A stretch of 64,000 nucleotides of DNA from Geothrix sp. SG200 (GCF_022808935.1 NZ_JAKZFR010000001.1:806001-870000); one strand, 5' to 3'. Shown: positions 8,535 to 19,355, counted from the stretch's first letter. Numbers and translations are program-made. Notes: generated from the sequence alone by a model not told the origin.

Positions 8535-9367
8535 GGCCGGTCCCGACTTTCGCGATGCTCCCTTCGGGTGTAAAGCTCCACTACCGCGTGCAGGGGAATC
8601 CCCATGGCCCATGGCTGGTGTTGCTGAACGGCCTGTTGTCCGACACGACCATGTGGGCCGGCGTGCTGCCGGGCCTGACGGGGCGCTATCGCATCCTCAC
8701 CTTCGACAGCCGAGGGCAGGGGAAGTCGGACGCGCCGGACGCGGGCCCCTATCCCACTCCCCAGCTTGCCGCGGACGCATGGGACCTGTTCGGGGCCCTG
8801 GGCGTGGAGCGCCCCTGGCTCGTGGGTCTCTCCAACGGAAGCGCCATGAGCCTGGAGCTGCTCACCGCCCATCCCGGCGCCTTTGCCGGGGCGGTGCTCA
8901 CCAGCGCCATGCCCCGCATCGACTTCGCCATGGCCCTCAAGGCCGAGCACTGGGCCCGCTGTCTGGAGGTAGGCGGCCCGCTCATGCAGTTCGACGCCGT
9001 GGCACCCTTCCTCTGGGGCGACGCGTTCCTGGAGGCCAGACACGGCGTCCTGCGGGCCTACCACCAGGTGGTGACGGGCGGCTCCGGGAAGCCCATGCAT
9101 GGCAACCTGCACCAGATCCGGGGGATCCTGGGCTGGGACATCCGTGAGCGTCTGAGTCTCATCCAAGCTCCAGTCCTGGTGCTCTCCGGTGCCGAGGACC
9201 TCCTCACCCCCCCCTGGAAATGCCTGGAGACGGCCCAGCGCATTCCCGGGAGCCGCTTCGAGGTCGTGCCAGGCATCGGCCACGCCTACCCTGTCGAGGA
9301 CCCCAAAGGATTCGTGGCCAGGGTTCGGGACTTCATGGATAAAGTCGATGCCGGGTTTGGCCGATAA
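8531..9367 (+). CDS. Alpha/beta hydrolase
   Basis: 278 aa. The alpha/beta hydrolase triad is visible: nucleophile Ser101 in GLSNG, an acid in VLSGAEDLLTPP, and His in GIGHAYPVE near the C-terminus. The early FDSRGQGKSD segment is typical of the 3-oxoadipate enol-lactonase / haloperoxidase-like branch. The reaction and substrate are unknown. This is the intact member of the partial tandem duplication described at 8301-8534. It is followed 67 bp later by rho. Confidence 0.88.
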   Translation: MRPVPTFAMLPSGVKLHYRVQGNPHGPWLVLLNGLLSDTTMWAGVLPGLTGRYRILTFDSRGQGKSDAPDAGPYPTPQLAADAWDLFGALGVERPWLVGLSNGSAMSLELLTAHPGAFAGAVLTSAMPRIDFAMALKAEHWARCLEVGGPLMQFDAVAPFLWGDAFLEARHGVLRAYHQVVTGGSGKPMHGNLHQIRGILGWDIRERLSLIQAPVLVLSGAEDLLTPPWKCLETAQRIPGSRFEVVPGIGHAYPVEDPKGFVARVRDFMDKVDAGFGR

Positions 9368-9434
9368 GGGAAACTGGCCTACCATACATCCTTCCCCGAG
9401 CCACTTCCGACTCGCCCTGCCCCTGAGGTGACCT

Positions 9435-10727
9435 ATGGCCACCCCTTCTCAGTCCCCGGCCGTCCTGAGCTTGCAAGAGCTCAAGGAACTCTCCATCGGC
9501 AAGCTCGCCGAACTGGCGAAGGATCTGCAGATCGAGAATCCGCTCGCCATGCGCAAGCAGGAGCTGGTGTTCCGGGTGCTCCAGGCCCAGGCCGAGCGCG
9601 AGGGGCAGTTCTTCGCCGAGGGCGTGCTGGAGGTTCTGCCCGAGGGCTTCGGCTTCCTGCGCAGCCCCGACCAGAACTACCTGGCGGGTCCCGAGGACAT
9701 CTACATCTCGCCCAGCCAGATCCGCAAGTTCAACCTGCGCACCGGCGACACGCTCTCCGGCATGATCCGCGCGCCCAAGGAGGGCGAGAAGTTCTTCGCC
9801 ATGCTGCGGGTGGATGCCGTGAACTTCGATCCGCCCATGGTGGCCAAGGACCGCGCCCACTTCGATGACCTCGTGCCGCTCTATCCGAAGCACCACCTGC
9901 GCATGGAGCGGGACGCCCAGGAGATCAGCACCCGCGTCATGGACCTGATGACGCCCCTGGGCAAAGGCCAGCGCGCCCTCATCGTGGCCCCGCCCCGCAC
10001 GGGCAAGACCGTGCTGCTGCAGAACATCGCCAACTCCATCACCGCCAACCACCCGGAAGTCTTCCTCATCGTCCTGCTCATCGACGAGCGGCCCGAGGAG
10101 GTCACCGACATGGAGCGCAGCGTGAAGGGTGAGGTGGTCTCCAGCACCTTCGACGAGCCCGCCACCCGACACGTCCAGGTGGCCGAGATGGTCATCGAGA
10201 AGGCCAAGCGCCTGGTGGAGCACAAGAAGGACGTGGTGATCCTGCTGGATTCCATCACGCGCCTGGGCCGGGCGTACAACACCGTGGTACCCCCCAGCGG
10301 CAAGGTGCTCTCCGGCGGCGTGGACAGCAACGCCCTCCAGCGCCCCAAGCGCTTCTTCGGCGCGGCACGCAACATCGAGGCCGGCGGCTCCCTCACCATC
10401 ATCGCCACGGCGCTGATCGAGACCGGTTCGAGGATGGACGACGTGATCTTCGAGGAGTTCAAGGGCACCGGCAACAGCGAGATCGTGCTGGACCGCAAGC
10501 TCAGCGACAAGCGCATCTTCCCCGCCATGGACATCCAGAAGTCCGGCACCCGCAAGGAAGACCTGCTCATCGACGCCGCCAAGCTGGCCAAGATCTGGGT
10601 GCTGCGCAAGATTCTCAGCGCCAGCGGCCCCAGCGAGAGCATGGAGCTGCTCGTGGATCGCCTGGGCAAGGCCAAGACCAACGATGAGTTCCTGGCGAAC
10701 CTCCAGGAGCCCGCGCCAAGGCGATAG
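9435..10727 (+). CDS. rho: Transcription termination factor Rho
   Basis: 430 aa, close to the E. coli length of 419. An N-terminal helical domain is followed by the RNA-binding cold-shock-like domain (EGFGFLR, about residues 70-80). The RecA-like motor has the P-loop APPRTGKT (about 188-195), the Walker B segment [16 protein letters not shown], and a Q-loop/R-loop region with the [15 protein letters not shown] segment. Rho is a hexameric helicase that ends transcription of untranslated RNA. The start is preceded by GAGGTGACCT. Confidence 0.97.
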   Translation: MATPSQSPAVLSLQELKELSIGKLAELAKDLQIENPLAMRKQELVFRVLQAQAEREGQFFAEGVLEVLPEGFGFLRSPDQNYLAGPEDIYISPSQIRKFNLRTGDTLSGMIRAPKEGEKFFAMLRVDAVNFDPPMVAKDRAHFDDLVPLYPKHHLRMERDAQEISTRVMDLMTPLGKGQRALIVAPPRTGKTVLLQNIANSITANHPEVFLIVLLIDERPEEVTDMERSVKGEVVSSTFDEPATRHVQVAEMVIEKAKRLVEHKKDVVILLDSITRLGRAYNTVVPPSGKVLSGGVDSNALQRPKRFFGAARNIEAGGSLTIIATALIETGSRMDDVIFEEFKGTGNSEIVLDRKLSDKRIFPAMDIQKSGTRKEDLLIDAAKLAKIWVLRKILSASGPSESMELLVDRLGKAKTNDEFLANLQEPAPRR

Positions 10728-10961
10728 CCAGGCGGGATGCCCAGGCCGGCGCTGCCGGTCCTCGGCCCCGCCGACCCAACCCGGCGACGGGCCGACTATC
10801 ATGTGGCGGTCTCCTGGGGAATTGATCCCGGCCGGGCCCACGCCTTCCGGTACGCATTCCCCTCTCATCACAGGTCTCACCAGGTTCTTTCGCAGTCGCA
10901 TCAGGCAGTCCGGCATTTCGTCACGCCCACCTCGAGTGGGATCCACGAACGAGGAGAGCCC

Positions 10962-12014
10962 ATGAGACACATGCGAGTCGTTGTTTCCCACTACGGCGGG
11001 CCCGAGGCACTTCAGGTGATCGAGGAGGCTTGCCCCGAGCCGGAAGCCGGTGAGGTCCGGGTGAAGGTGCTGGCCGCAGGGGTCGCCATGCCCGACATCA
11101 TGGCGCGGGAGGGCATCCACCCCGAGACTCCCCCGGTACCCTATACGCCAGGCTGGGACTTGATCGGAGTGGTGGATCTGCCTGGCCCCGGGGTCACAGG
11201 AGTGACGCCAGGCGAGGTGGTCGCTGCGATGCCGATCCATGGCGCCTACGCAGAGTTCGTCTGCCTGCCGCAGCGGGAACTCGTCCCGGTGCCTTCCGGG
11301 TTGGATCCTGCAGAGGCCGTGAGCCTCGTCCTCAACTACATCACCGCCTATCAGATGCTGCATCGTTCCGCCAAGGCCAAGCCGGGGCAGCGCGCACTGA
11401 TCCATGGCGCGGCTGGCGGGGTGGGAACCGCGCTCCTGCAGCTCGGGCGCCTCGCCGGCCTGGAGCTGTACGGCACCTGCTCCCAGCGCTCCGCGTCCAT
11501 CGTTTCAGGGCTGGGCGCGACAGCCATCGATTACCGGGATCAGGACTTCGTGACCGAAATCCGGCGCCTCACCGGCGAGGGCGTCGACGCTGTCTTCGAC
11601 CCCATCGGGGGGGCCCATCTTTGGCAATCCCGAGAGGCCTTGCGGCCTGGAGGAAGGGTGGTGGGGTACGGCAATACCACCACCCTGCGCGGTGAGGGAT
11701 TGGATGCCGGCCGTGCCGGCCGTCGCAACCGGCTCCATGGAATCCCCATCTACCTGCTCTACATCCTCGGGGGTTGGGTCCTGCCGGGTCGCAAGCGGGT
11801 GGTCCCCTACAGCATCCAGACGCTGAAGCGGCTGCGACCGGCGCAGTTCCGTGAAGATCTCACCACTTTGCTGGATCTGCTCAAGCAGCAGAGGATCAAG
11901 CCGCTCGTTGCCCAGCGCTTGCCGCTTTCCGCCGCGAGGGAAGCCCAGGAGCTGCTGGGGAGGGGGGGAGTGATCGGGAAGATCGTCCTGGTCTGCGACG
12001 ATTCGAGGATGTGA
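10962..12014 (+). CDS. Zinc-free medium-chain dehydrogenase/quinone-reductase-like protein
   Basis: 350 aa from ATG 10962 behind GAGGAGA. This is a medium-chain dehydrogenase/reductase: a GroES-like N-terminal half (GWDLIGVVDLPGPGVTG) and a Rossmann half with HGAAGGVGTALLQLGRLAG (about residues 147-165) for NAD(P)H. The Cys ligands of zinc alcohol dehydrogenases are absent, pointing to the quinone oxidoreductase (QOR) group. Substrate unknown. An upstream open frame from 10737 is rejected for lack of a ribosome site. The 234 bp between rho and this gene show no other gene. Confidence 0.85.
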   Translation: MRHMRVVVSHYGGPEALQVIEEACPEPEAGEVRVKVLAAGVAMPDIMAREGIHPETPPVPYTPGWDLIGVVDLPGPGVTGVTPGEVVAAMPIHGAYAEFVCLPQRELVPVPSGLDPAEAVSLVLNYITAYQMLHRSAKAKPGQRALIHGAAGGVGTALLQLGRLAGLELYGTCSQRSASIVSGLGATAIDYRDQDFVTEIRRLTGEGVDAVFDPIGGAHLWQSREALRPGGRVVGYGNTTTLRGEGLDAGRAGRRNRLHGIPIYLLYILGGWVLPGRKRVVPYSIQTLKRLRPAQFREDLTTLLDLLKQQRIKPLVAQRLPLSAAREAQELLGRGGVIGKIVLVCDDSRM

Positions 12015-12108
12015 AGGGGTCCCTCCCTCCCAGGGCGAGGCCTCTGGCTCCGAATTTGGCCCCAGGATGAATCCGGAGCCCCCGTTACACTGGAAGGTCG
12101 GACCGGCC

Positions 12109-13089
12109 ATGACCTTCCCCCATTCCCCCTTCCACATCCGCGACATCGAGGTGCCCAACCGCCTCGTGATGGCACCGCTGCATGAAATCACCGATCAGCC
12201 CTTCCGCAAGTTCATCCGGGAGATCGGCGGGGTGGGGCTCACGGTCTCGGAGATGATCAGCAGCGAGGCGCTGATCCGGCACGCGGTGAAGGCGGAGCGC
12301 ATGATGGCGGCCACCGGCGAACGGCCACTCTCCATGCAGATCTCCGGCGGGCGGCCCGAGGCGCTGGCGGAGGGCGCGGCGCTGTGCCAGGCTGCGGGCG
12401 CCGATCTGGTGGACCTGAACATGGGCTGCCCGGCCAGCAACGTCACCAAGGGCGGGGCTGGCTCGGCGCTGCTGAAGGACATCCGCCTGGCGGAGCGCTG
12501 CGTCACGGCGATGGTGAAGGCCGTGAAGGTGCCCGTGACGGTGAAGATGCGCGCCGGCTGGGACGCGTCACAGAAGGAGCGGGGCGAGTTCCTGGACTTC
12601 CTGCGCATGTTCGAGGCCGCGGGCGTGCAGGCCCTGGCCATCCACCCCCGCACCCGGGCCCAGCAGTACGAGGGCCACGCGGACTGGAGCATCATCGCCC
12701 GGGCCGTGGAGGCGGGCACCTCGTACCCGATCATCGGCAACGGGGATGTGAACGCGAGGGAGGACGCTTTCCGGATGGTGGAGGAGACCGGCTGCGCCGC
12801 CGTGATGATCGGGCGCGGGGCGCTCTACAACCCGTTCCTGTTCCGCCAGATCCTGGACCCGGAACTCGTCGTGACCACGGACATGCGGATCGACGCCACG
12901 CTGCGGCTCTTCCAGATCCTGCTGGACCTGCTGGAGCCCCGCGAGGCCTTGCACAAGATCAAGAAGATCGGCGCCTGGTTCACCAAGGGCGTGCCCGGCG
13001 GGCACGGCTTCCGCCAGAACCTTCACGCCGCCAGCGACCCCCAGGCCCTCCTGGCCGCCATTGACGCCCTGAGGCACCAGGCGGCCTGA
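12109..13089 (+). CDS. tRNA-dihydrouridine synthase (Dus family)
   Basis: 326 aa FMN TIM barrel. Early MAPLHEITDQPFRKF, the active-site Cys in DLNMGCPASNVTKGGAGSALL, and the FMN-phosphate region ending in GRGALYNPFLF are all present. Dus enzymes reduce specific uridines in tRNA using NADPH. DusB is the nearest bacterial type, but the subtype is not certain. ATG 12109 is preferred over the in-frame ATG 12067, since family homology begins just after it. The stop abuts the convergent ATPase stop in TGATCA. Confidence 0.92.
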   Translation: MTFPHSPFHIRDIEVPNRLVMAPLHEITDQPFRKFIREIGGVGLTVSEMISSEALIRHAVKAERMMAATGERPLSMQISGGRPEALAEGAALCQAAGADLVDLNMGCPASNVTKGGAGSALLKDIRLAERCVTAMVKAVKVPVTVKMRAGWDASQKERGEFLDFLRMFEAAGVQALAIHPRTRAQQYEGHADWSIIARAVEAGTSYPIIGNGDVNAREDAFRMVEETGCAAVMIGRGALYNPFLFRQILDPELVVTTDMRIDATLRLFQILLDLLEPREALHKIKKIGAWFTKGVPGGHGFRQNLHAASDPQALLAAIDALRHQAA

Positions 13090-14562
<1,473 letters not shown>

Positions 14563-14600
14563 GGGGGCCTCATGATGATGATGGAGAAGAGTCTAACGGC

Positions 14601-15590
14601 TCAGGCTGGCCCGGCGGCCGTGGCCTCCTCCAGGGCGAAAACCGCATCGCCGGTGTGGGGGGTGCGTCGGATGGCGCAGGCTTCTGCCGGGCAGCGCTCG
14701 CAGTACAGGCGGCCGCAGGGATCCACATGCGTGTGCACTTCGCCTTCGATGTCGGCCCCTTCCAGCGCGCGCTTGCCGAAGCCTTCGCAGAGGTCGTGGG
14801 CCTGGCGCACGGGGTAGTACTCGGGCACCACCATGTGCACGTCCACGTGGGTGTAGCGGCCCGAGCGGAAGGTGCGCATCTCGTGGACAGCGATGATGTC
14901 CCAAGTCCGCACGCGGTTCATGGCGGCCAGCACCTTTGCCAGCACCTCGGGGTCTTCCATGTCCAGCAGGGCCTGGGAGGATTCCTTCACCAGGCGGAAG
15001 CCCGTGCGGGCCAGCAGCAGGCCCACGACCATGGCCATGACGGGGTCGAGCCACTTGATGCCGGTGAGCTTCACGGCCAGCAGGCCCGCGACGATGCCCA
15101 CCGTGGTCCAGAAATCCGACAGGATGTGGTGTCCATCCGCCTCCAGGGCCTTGGACCGCGTCTTGCGGCCCTGGGAGAGCATGAACCAGCCCAGCAGGCC
15201 GTTGAGGGCGCCGGCAGCCAAGTTCACGACCAGGCCCAGGCCCAGGTTCTTCAGTTCCACCCCGTGGATGAGCCCGTTGGCGGCCTCGAAGAGGATGAAG
15301 GCCGCGGCCAGGGAGATGAGGCCACCCTCGAAGGCGGCGCTGAAGTGCTCGATCTTGCCGTGCCCGTAGGGGTGCTCCTTGTCCGCGGGCTTGCCGGCGA
15401 AGACCACGGCGCCCAGGGCGAAGATGGCCGCCACCACGTTCACGACGCTCTCGATCGCGTCGGATTTCAGGGCCACCGAACCCGACAGCAGGAAGGACAG
15501 GTACTTCAGCCCCAGGACGGCCACGCCCGCCGTGATGGACAGGAGGGCGACGCGAACTCGTGAACGCTGTTCGAGGTGTTCGGCGGACAT
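14601..15590 (-). CDS. Cation diffusion facilitator metal exporter with Cys-rich C-terminus
   Basis: 329 aa from ATG 15590. Six transmembrane helices are expected in residues 10-200. The transmembrane metal site is represented by LKSDAIESVVN (TM2) and DGHHILSDF (TM5). The cytoplasmic ferredoxin-like domain follows, with HVDVHMVVPE and ending at VHTHVDP. CDF proteins export Zn, Fe, Mn, Co or Cd by proton exchange. TM2 has Asp followed by Ser at +4 rather than the usual D-x3-D. After the normal end, about 30 residues carry Cys in CGRLYCERCPAEAC, which could bind metal or form disulfides. It lies 43 bp behind the 395-aa gene. Confidence 0.9.
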   Translation of the reverse strand: MSAEHLEQRSRVRVALLSITAGVAVLGLKYLSFLLSGSVALKSDAIESVVNVVAAIFALGAVVFAGKPADKEHPYGHGKIEHFSAAFEGGLISLAAAFILFEAANGLIHGVELKNLGLGLVVNLAAGALNGLLGWFMLSQGRKTRSKALEADGHHILSDFWTTVGIVAGLLAVKLTGIKWLDPVMAMVVGLLLARTGFRLVKESSQALLDMEDPEVLAKVLAAMNRVRTWDIIAVHEMRTFRSGRYTHVDVHMVVPEYYPVRQAHDLCEGFGKRALEGADIEGEVHTHVDPCGRLYCERCPAEACAIRRTPHTGDAVFALEEATAAGPA

Positions 15591-15633
15591 GGCGGCTCCG
15601 GGTTCCACGGTACCAGCGGGGGCGGACCCTGGA

Positions 15634-16821
15634 TTATTCGAATTCCTCGAAGAGCCCCCGCTGAACCCCGTTTCCGGGATCGGCCGGGAAGGGGAAGGTC
15701 GCAGATGGGGACCAGGGGCGGTCGGGATCGAAGGGCGATGGTGGCGGGAGATCCGGCGGCAGCCAGCGGAGGGCTGGGGCGGGTTGGATCTGGGCCAGCA
15801 TCGCCTGCGCCCCGGCTTCGGGAGGCACCGCGGGCACGCGCAGCAGGATCGTCGGCGGGTGGTCCAGGGTCTCGGTCCAGCCGGCGGGCTGGAGGGCGCG
15901 GGCCTCGATGGGCGCGGGATCCCGGGGATCCGCGGCGAGGCCGGGGGTGAAGGCCCCGGGCGCTGGAGGAAGGGGCAGGCTCGCCCGCCAGGGCAGACCC
16001 TCGCGCAGGGCCTGGCGCCCAAGCAGGGCCGCCACGACGGGATCGCCGCAGGCACCCAGGTGGATGGGTGTCCTCAGACGCTCCTGGAGCAGGGCCTTGA
16101 GGGCGCGCAGTTGGCCGAAGGCCGCGGGCCAGGCGCCGCCAGCGCGCTGGAACTCGATGCCGCCCGCCAGGGCCAGGCGCCAGCCCGCCGTGCGGCGCAG
16201 GAAAGGCAGGTCCACCCAGGCATTCGCGGACATGCGCTGGGCCAGGCCCCGTTCCGCCGAGCCCTGGGCTTCGGACATGGCCGCGGCAAGCGCCTCGCCC
16301 GAGGCCAGCGTGGAAAGCGCGCCGAGGGGCAGGATCACCTCGCCCCAGAGCCAGCCCGGCGGCACTTCATCACCAGGAGCTGGGGTGCCCAGGTCCGGCA
16401 GGCGCCAGGCGGTCCCGGCCCGCGGCACCCAGCCGATGACCCCCTGGCGCCAGACTTCGCCCAAGGGGCCTTCCGGCGCTTCCGGAGCATGCAGCCAGGC
16501 GCGGAAGGCGCCGCCCGGGAGCTGGGCAGCGGCCTCCGGACCCAGGTGCAGGGCGAGGCCGGGGATGGCCGAGATGGCCTCCCACCAGCCCTGGCGCGAC
16601 TCGGAGGGCAGGGCTTCCATCCAGGCGGGGGGGTGGTCCCACACCAGGCCGAAGCCTCCCGGAAGCAGGGACACCAGGTTCATGAGCCGGGCCAGGGCCC
16701 GTCCAGGCGCCGCATGGACCGAGGCCAGGCCCTCCTCGAGGAAGCGCGACCCGGCCCAGCCGGCCCAGGGCCCGTCCGTCGCCGTGCGCAGGATGAAGCC
16801 CCGACCTTCGTGCTCCGTCAC
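15634..16821 (-). CDS. Hypothetical protein, 395 aa
   Basis: Not recognised. The start is GTG 16821, which shares GTGA with the stop of the upstream ThiD-like gene, so translation is coupled. The protein is rich in Ala, Gly, Leu, Pro and Trp, with no clear signal peptide or transmembrane segment. The C-terminal third is Pro-rich and ends in the acidic FEEFE. Middle segments such as WVDLPFLRRTAGWRLALAGG and ACGDPVVAALLGRQALREG could belong to a globular fold. Coupling to the kinase suggests a linked role, but no function can be assigned. Confidence 0.75.
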   Translation of the reverse strand: MTEHEGRGFILRTATDGPWAGWAGSRFLEEGLASVHAAPGRALARLMNLVSLLPGGFGLVWDHPPAWMEALPSESRQGWWEAISAIPGLALHLGPEAAAQLPGGAFRAWLHAPEAPEGPLGEVWRQGVIGWVPRAGTAWRLPDLGTPAPGDEVPPGWLWGEVILPLGALSTLASGEALAAAMSEAQGSAERGLAQRMSANAWVDLPFLRRTAGWRLALAGGIEFQRAGGAWPAAFGQLRALKALLQERLRTPIHLGACGDPVVAALLGRQALREGLPWRASLPLPPAPGAFTPGLAADPRDPAPIEARALQPAGWTETLDHPPTILLRVPAVPPEAGAQAMLAQIQPAPALRWLPPDLPPPSPFDPDRPWSPSATFPFPADPGNGVQRGLFEEFE

Positions 16822-17666
16822 CGGGCCTCCCCGGCAGCTGATCCAAGGGGGACGGGCATGGGCGCGAACATGGGCCGTCCCAACCCGCCCGGAGTGAAGG
16901 CCTGATCCCAGCGCTCCCGCAGACGGCGGGCGGCCTCCCGGGCCGCGGCCCGGTCATCCCGCCCTCGCAGACGCAGACCCAGCCAGGAAGCCGACAGGAG
17001 ACACCCCGTGCCCCGGCGCTGGCCCGGCAGCCGGGGCGCGGCATCCAGGGCCTCGGTCCCGTCCCGGGTGATCCACAGATCCTGCACCACCTCGCCGGCG
17101 GCGTGCCCGCCCTTGAGCCACACCGCGGCAGCCCCGGCTTCGAGCCAGGGGGTCGCGAGGGCCGAGGGATCCGCGGTGCGGATGGCCTCCGGTGGCAGGC
17201 CGGCGAAGGCGGCGGCCTCGCCCCGGTTGGGGCTCACCACCCAGCCGCCCATGGGCAGCAGATCCGCGGCCAGGCGGCGGAGGTCCCCGCCATCGTGCAG
17301 GCCCACGCCAGCGCTGGGGGCGAGGATGGGATCCCAGATCCGGACGGGCGGGGCGAGGTGGCGCAGGGTGGCACATAGGCGGCGGAAGGTGTCCGCCTCC
17401 AGGGCGCAGAGGCCGACCTTCACGCCCCAGCGGCCCGCCAGGTGGGGGGCGAGGGCCTCCAGGCGCTGGACCGGGTCCATGGCGGGCGCGTCGATCCGTG
17501 AGCAGCCCAGGCCATTCTGGAGGGTCTCCGCCAGGCTCACCGCCATGGGTTGGCAGCCCAGCTCCGCCAGGGCCAGGGCATCCCGCAACAGGCCTGCCCC
17601 GCCGGACGGATCCATCCCGCCCAGGCACAGGGCGACGGGCGGGGCGCTGGGGTGGGTGGCATCCAT
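16818..17666 (-). CDS. Hydroxymethylpyrimidine/phosphomethylpyrimidine kinase-like protein (ThiD family)
   Basis: 282 aa from ATG 17666. GGMDPSGGAGLLRD near the N-terminus matches the ThiD substrate/phosphate motif, and RGTGCLLSAS near the C-terminus carries the catalytic Cys of the ribokinase-like ThiD/PdxK group. ThiD phosphorylates HMP and HMP-P in thiamine synthesis. No other thiamine gene is nearby, and the partner downstream is of unknown function, so the substrate should be held open. An in-frame ATG at 17705 would add 13 residues; 17666 has a GGA 9-10 bp upstream and sits next to the domain start. Confidence 0.8.
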   Translation of the reverse strand: MDATHPSAPPVALCLGGMDPSGGAGLLRDALALAELGCQPMAVSLAETLQNGLGCSRIDAPAMDPVQRLEALAPHLAGRWGVKVGLCALEADTFRRLCATLRHLAPPVRIWDPILAPSAGVGLHDGGDLRRLAADLLPMGGWVVSPNRGEAAAFAGLPPEAIRTADPSALATPWLEAGAAAVWLKGGHAAGEVVQDLWITRDGTEALDAAPRLPGQRRGTGCLLSASWLGLRLRGRDDRAAAREAARRLRERWDQAFTPGGLGRPMFAPMPVPLGSAAGEAR

Positions 17667-17841
17667 GGCGAAATTCCAGGATGACACAGGATGATCGCCA
17701 GACACGCTTCGATGGATTCGGCCCCATCACAAAGAGAAGAGGGGTTTACCGCCTGCCATCCACAGGAAACCGAGAAGGCAGGCCAGTTGTGGCTTCAGGG
17801 GCATGCCCGACCATTAATAAATAAAAAAAGGCTTTTGGTAC

Positions 17842-17868
17842 AAAACAGGACCCGCCGAAGCGGGTCCT
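17842..17868 (-). terminator. Rho-independent terminator of the HU gene
   Basis: On the minus strand an AGGACCCGC stem, TTCG loop and GCGGGTCCT stem are followed by GTTTTG and, 15 bases on, a longer T-rich run. It sits about 40 bp after the HU stop codon. The UUCG tetraloop on a 9-bp GC stem is a textbook intrinsic terminator. Confidence 0.88.
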
Positions 17869-17905
17869 GAGATCCTGGTGTCCGGCAGGGCCGGCCAGCC
17901 TGATC

Positions 17906-18202
17906 CTACTTGCGCTTCTTGCCGCCCTTGCCGTTGACTTCGTCAGCCAGCTTCTTGCCGGGCTTGAACTTGGCGACCTTCTTGGCAGCGATCTTGATGG
18001 GCTTGTTGTCGCGGGGGTTGCGGCCGGTGCGGGCGCCGCGGTTGGCGACGGAGAAGGTGCCGAAGCCCACGAGGGTGACCTTGTCGCCACTGCGCAGGGC
18101 GGAAGCGATGCCACCGAGCACCTGGTCGAGGGCGGCAGCGGCCTGGGCCTTGGTGATACCGGCCTTATCGGCGACGGCGCTGACCAGTTCAGCCTTGTTC
18201 AT
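17906..18202 (-). CDS. hup: HU-family DNA-binding protein
   Basis: 98 aa, slightly longer than the usual 90 because of a Lys/Gly tail (GKGGKKRK). The HU signature GFGTFSVANRGARTGRNPRD is present, including the DNA-intercalating Arg-Asn-Pro loop. HU bends and compacts DNA. It is monocistronic: its own terminator follows and a long AT-rich leader precedes it. The ribosome site is GGAGG, 7 bp before ATG. Confidence 0.96.
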   Translation of the reverse strand: MNKAELVSAVADKAGITKAQAAAALDQVLGGIASALRSGDKVTLVGFGTFSVANRGARTGRNPRDNKPIKIAAKKVAKFKPGKKLADEVNGKGGKKRK

Positions 18203-18563
18203 GGAAACCTCCGAATTTGGGGATCTGTGTCCCCGGGTTGAGGAAAACGGAATCGGCTCCGTGTGGAGACGACCGTACCTATTGGATTTTCGAATATCAC
18301 TGGCCCGGAAAGGCCGATGAATACTGTATTTCCTAAACTGCCAAGAAGCTACGCCGCAGACGCAGCGTGGTCAAGGTTTTTCTTTCAAAAAAAATCGCAG
18401 ATCGGCCGCCCTTGGGATTCTTGGGTGTCATGGAACACATGAATGGCCGGAAACGCTAGAGCCTAAGTGCCATGGATGTCGCAGATCACCGTAGAACGGG
18501 CCATTGGGCTGAAGCCCCTCCGCGGAAGGGGCGCCAGAGGCGGTTCGCGGCCTATGATGTCCT
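18203..18563. other. 361-bp divergent promoter region between hup and truA
   Basis: No gene is seen. The part nearest hup is AT-rich, with an A/T run at 18377-18395, fitting a strong hup promoter. Nearer truA a GC-rich inverted stretch (gaagcccctccgcggaagggg, around 18510-18535) could fold. Confidence 0.6.
18346..18374 (-). promoter_or_regulatory. Candidate sigma70-type promoter of hup
   Basis: On the minus strand, TTGACC (18374-18369; five of six consensus bases) is followed after 17 bp by TAGCTT (18351-18346; three of six). An A/T-rich tract lies just upstream, as an UP element would. This would give a hup leader of about 135 nt. The weak -10 makes this only a candidate. Confidence 0.4.
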
Positions 18564-19355
18564 ATGGCACATCCCTACTTCCTCACCGTGGCCTACGCGG
18601 GCGGGGGTTTCCACGGCTGGCAGATCCAGACGAGCCTGCGGAGCGGGCAGGGCGACCTGTGGAAGGCGCTGCGCGCCTTCGATCCGGAAGCACCCATGCC
18701 CCAGGGCACAGGGCGCACGGACGCGGGCGTGCATGCCCGCGCTCAGGGGGTGCTGATCCACACCGCGCGGGCCTGGGACCCCTACCGGCTCCTGGCCGCG
18801 CTGAACGCGCATCTGCCGAAGGACATCCGGGTGATGGGAGCGCAACCAGCCCCAGAGGGTTTCTTCCCCCGGCAGCACGCCGTGGCCAAGCGCTACGTCT
18901 ACCGGCTGGGCCTTGGGCCGTCAGAGGATCCGCTGATGGCGCCGTTCCGCTGGCACGTCCACCAGGCGGCGCCGCTCGACCTCGCGGCCATGGCGGAGGC
19001 TGCGCGCCACGTGCTGGGGACCCATGACTTTTCCAGCTTCCGCTGTGCAGAATGCGTGGCGAGGACGCCCGTGCGCACCATCCACGCCCTTCGCCTGGAA
19101 CCGATGGAAGGCGGCCTGGACCTCATCTTCGAAGGCGGCAGCTTCCTCATGCACCAGGTCCGCATCATGACCGGCACGCTGGTGGAAGTGGGGAAGGGGA
19201 AGCGGAACCCGGCTTCCCTCGGCGCTTTGATCGCCGCGAGGGACCGCGCCCAGGCCGGCCTCACCGCCCCGCCCGAGGGCCTCTGCCTGGAGAAGGTGTG
19301 GTACGAGGCCCGATGGGCCATCGGCGAGCCCAGCCCCTGGGGTGAGCGGGAGTAG
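18564..19355 (+). CDS. truA: tRNA pseudouridine synthase A
   Basis: 263 aa, the usual TruA size. It makes pseudouridine at positions 38-40 of tRNA anticodon arms. The catalytic Asp53 is in GTGRTDAGVHA. The N-terminal FLTVAYAGGGFHGWQ and the C-terminal FLMHQVRIMTGTLVEVGKGK segments are typical. It is convergent with the TonB-like gene across the second CTCAGTC inverted repeat. Confidence 0.95.
   Translation: MAHPYFLTVAYAGGGFHGWQIQTSLRSGQGDLWKALRAFDPEAPMPQGTGRTDAGVHARAQGVLIHTARAWDPYRLLAALNAHLPKDIRVMGAQPAPEGFFPRQHAVAKRYVYRLGLGPSEDPLMAPFRWHVHQAAPLDLAAMAEAARHVLGTHDFSSFRCAECVARTPVRTIHALRLEPMEGGLDLIFEGGSFLMHQVRIMTGTLVEVGKGKRNPASLGALIAARDRAQAGLTAPPEGLCLEKVWYEARWAIGEPSPWGERE

Noticed and set aside
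10737-10961. An N-terminal extension of the quinone-reductase-like gene
   Set aside because: The extension is low-complexity with no ribosome site, while ATG 10962 has GAGGAGA and begins the domain.
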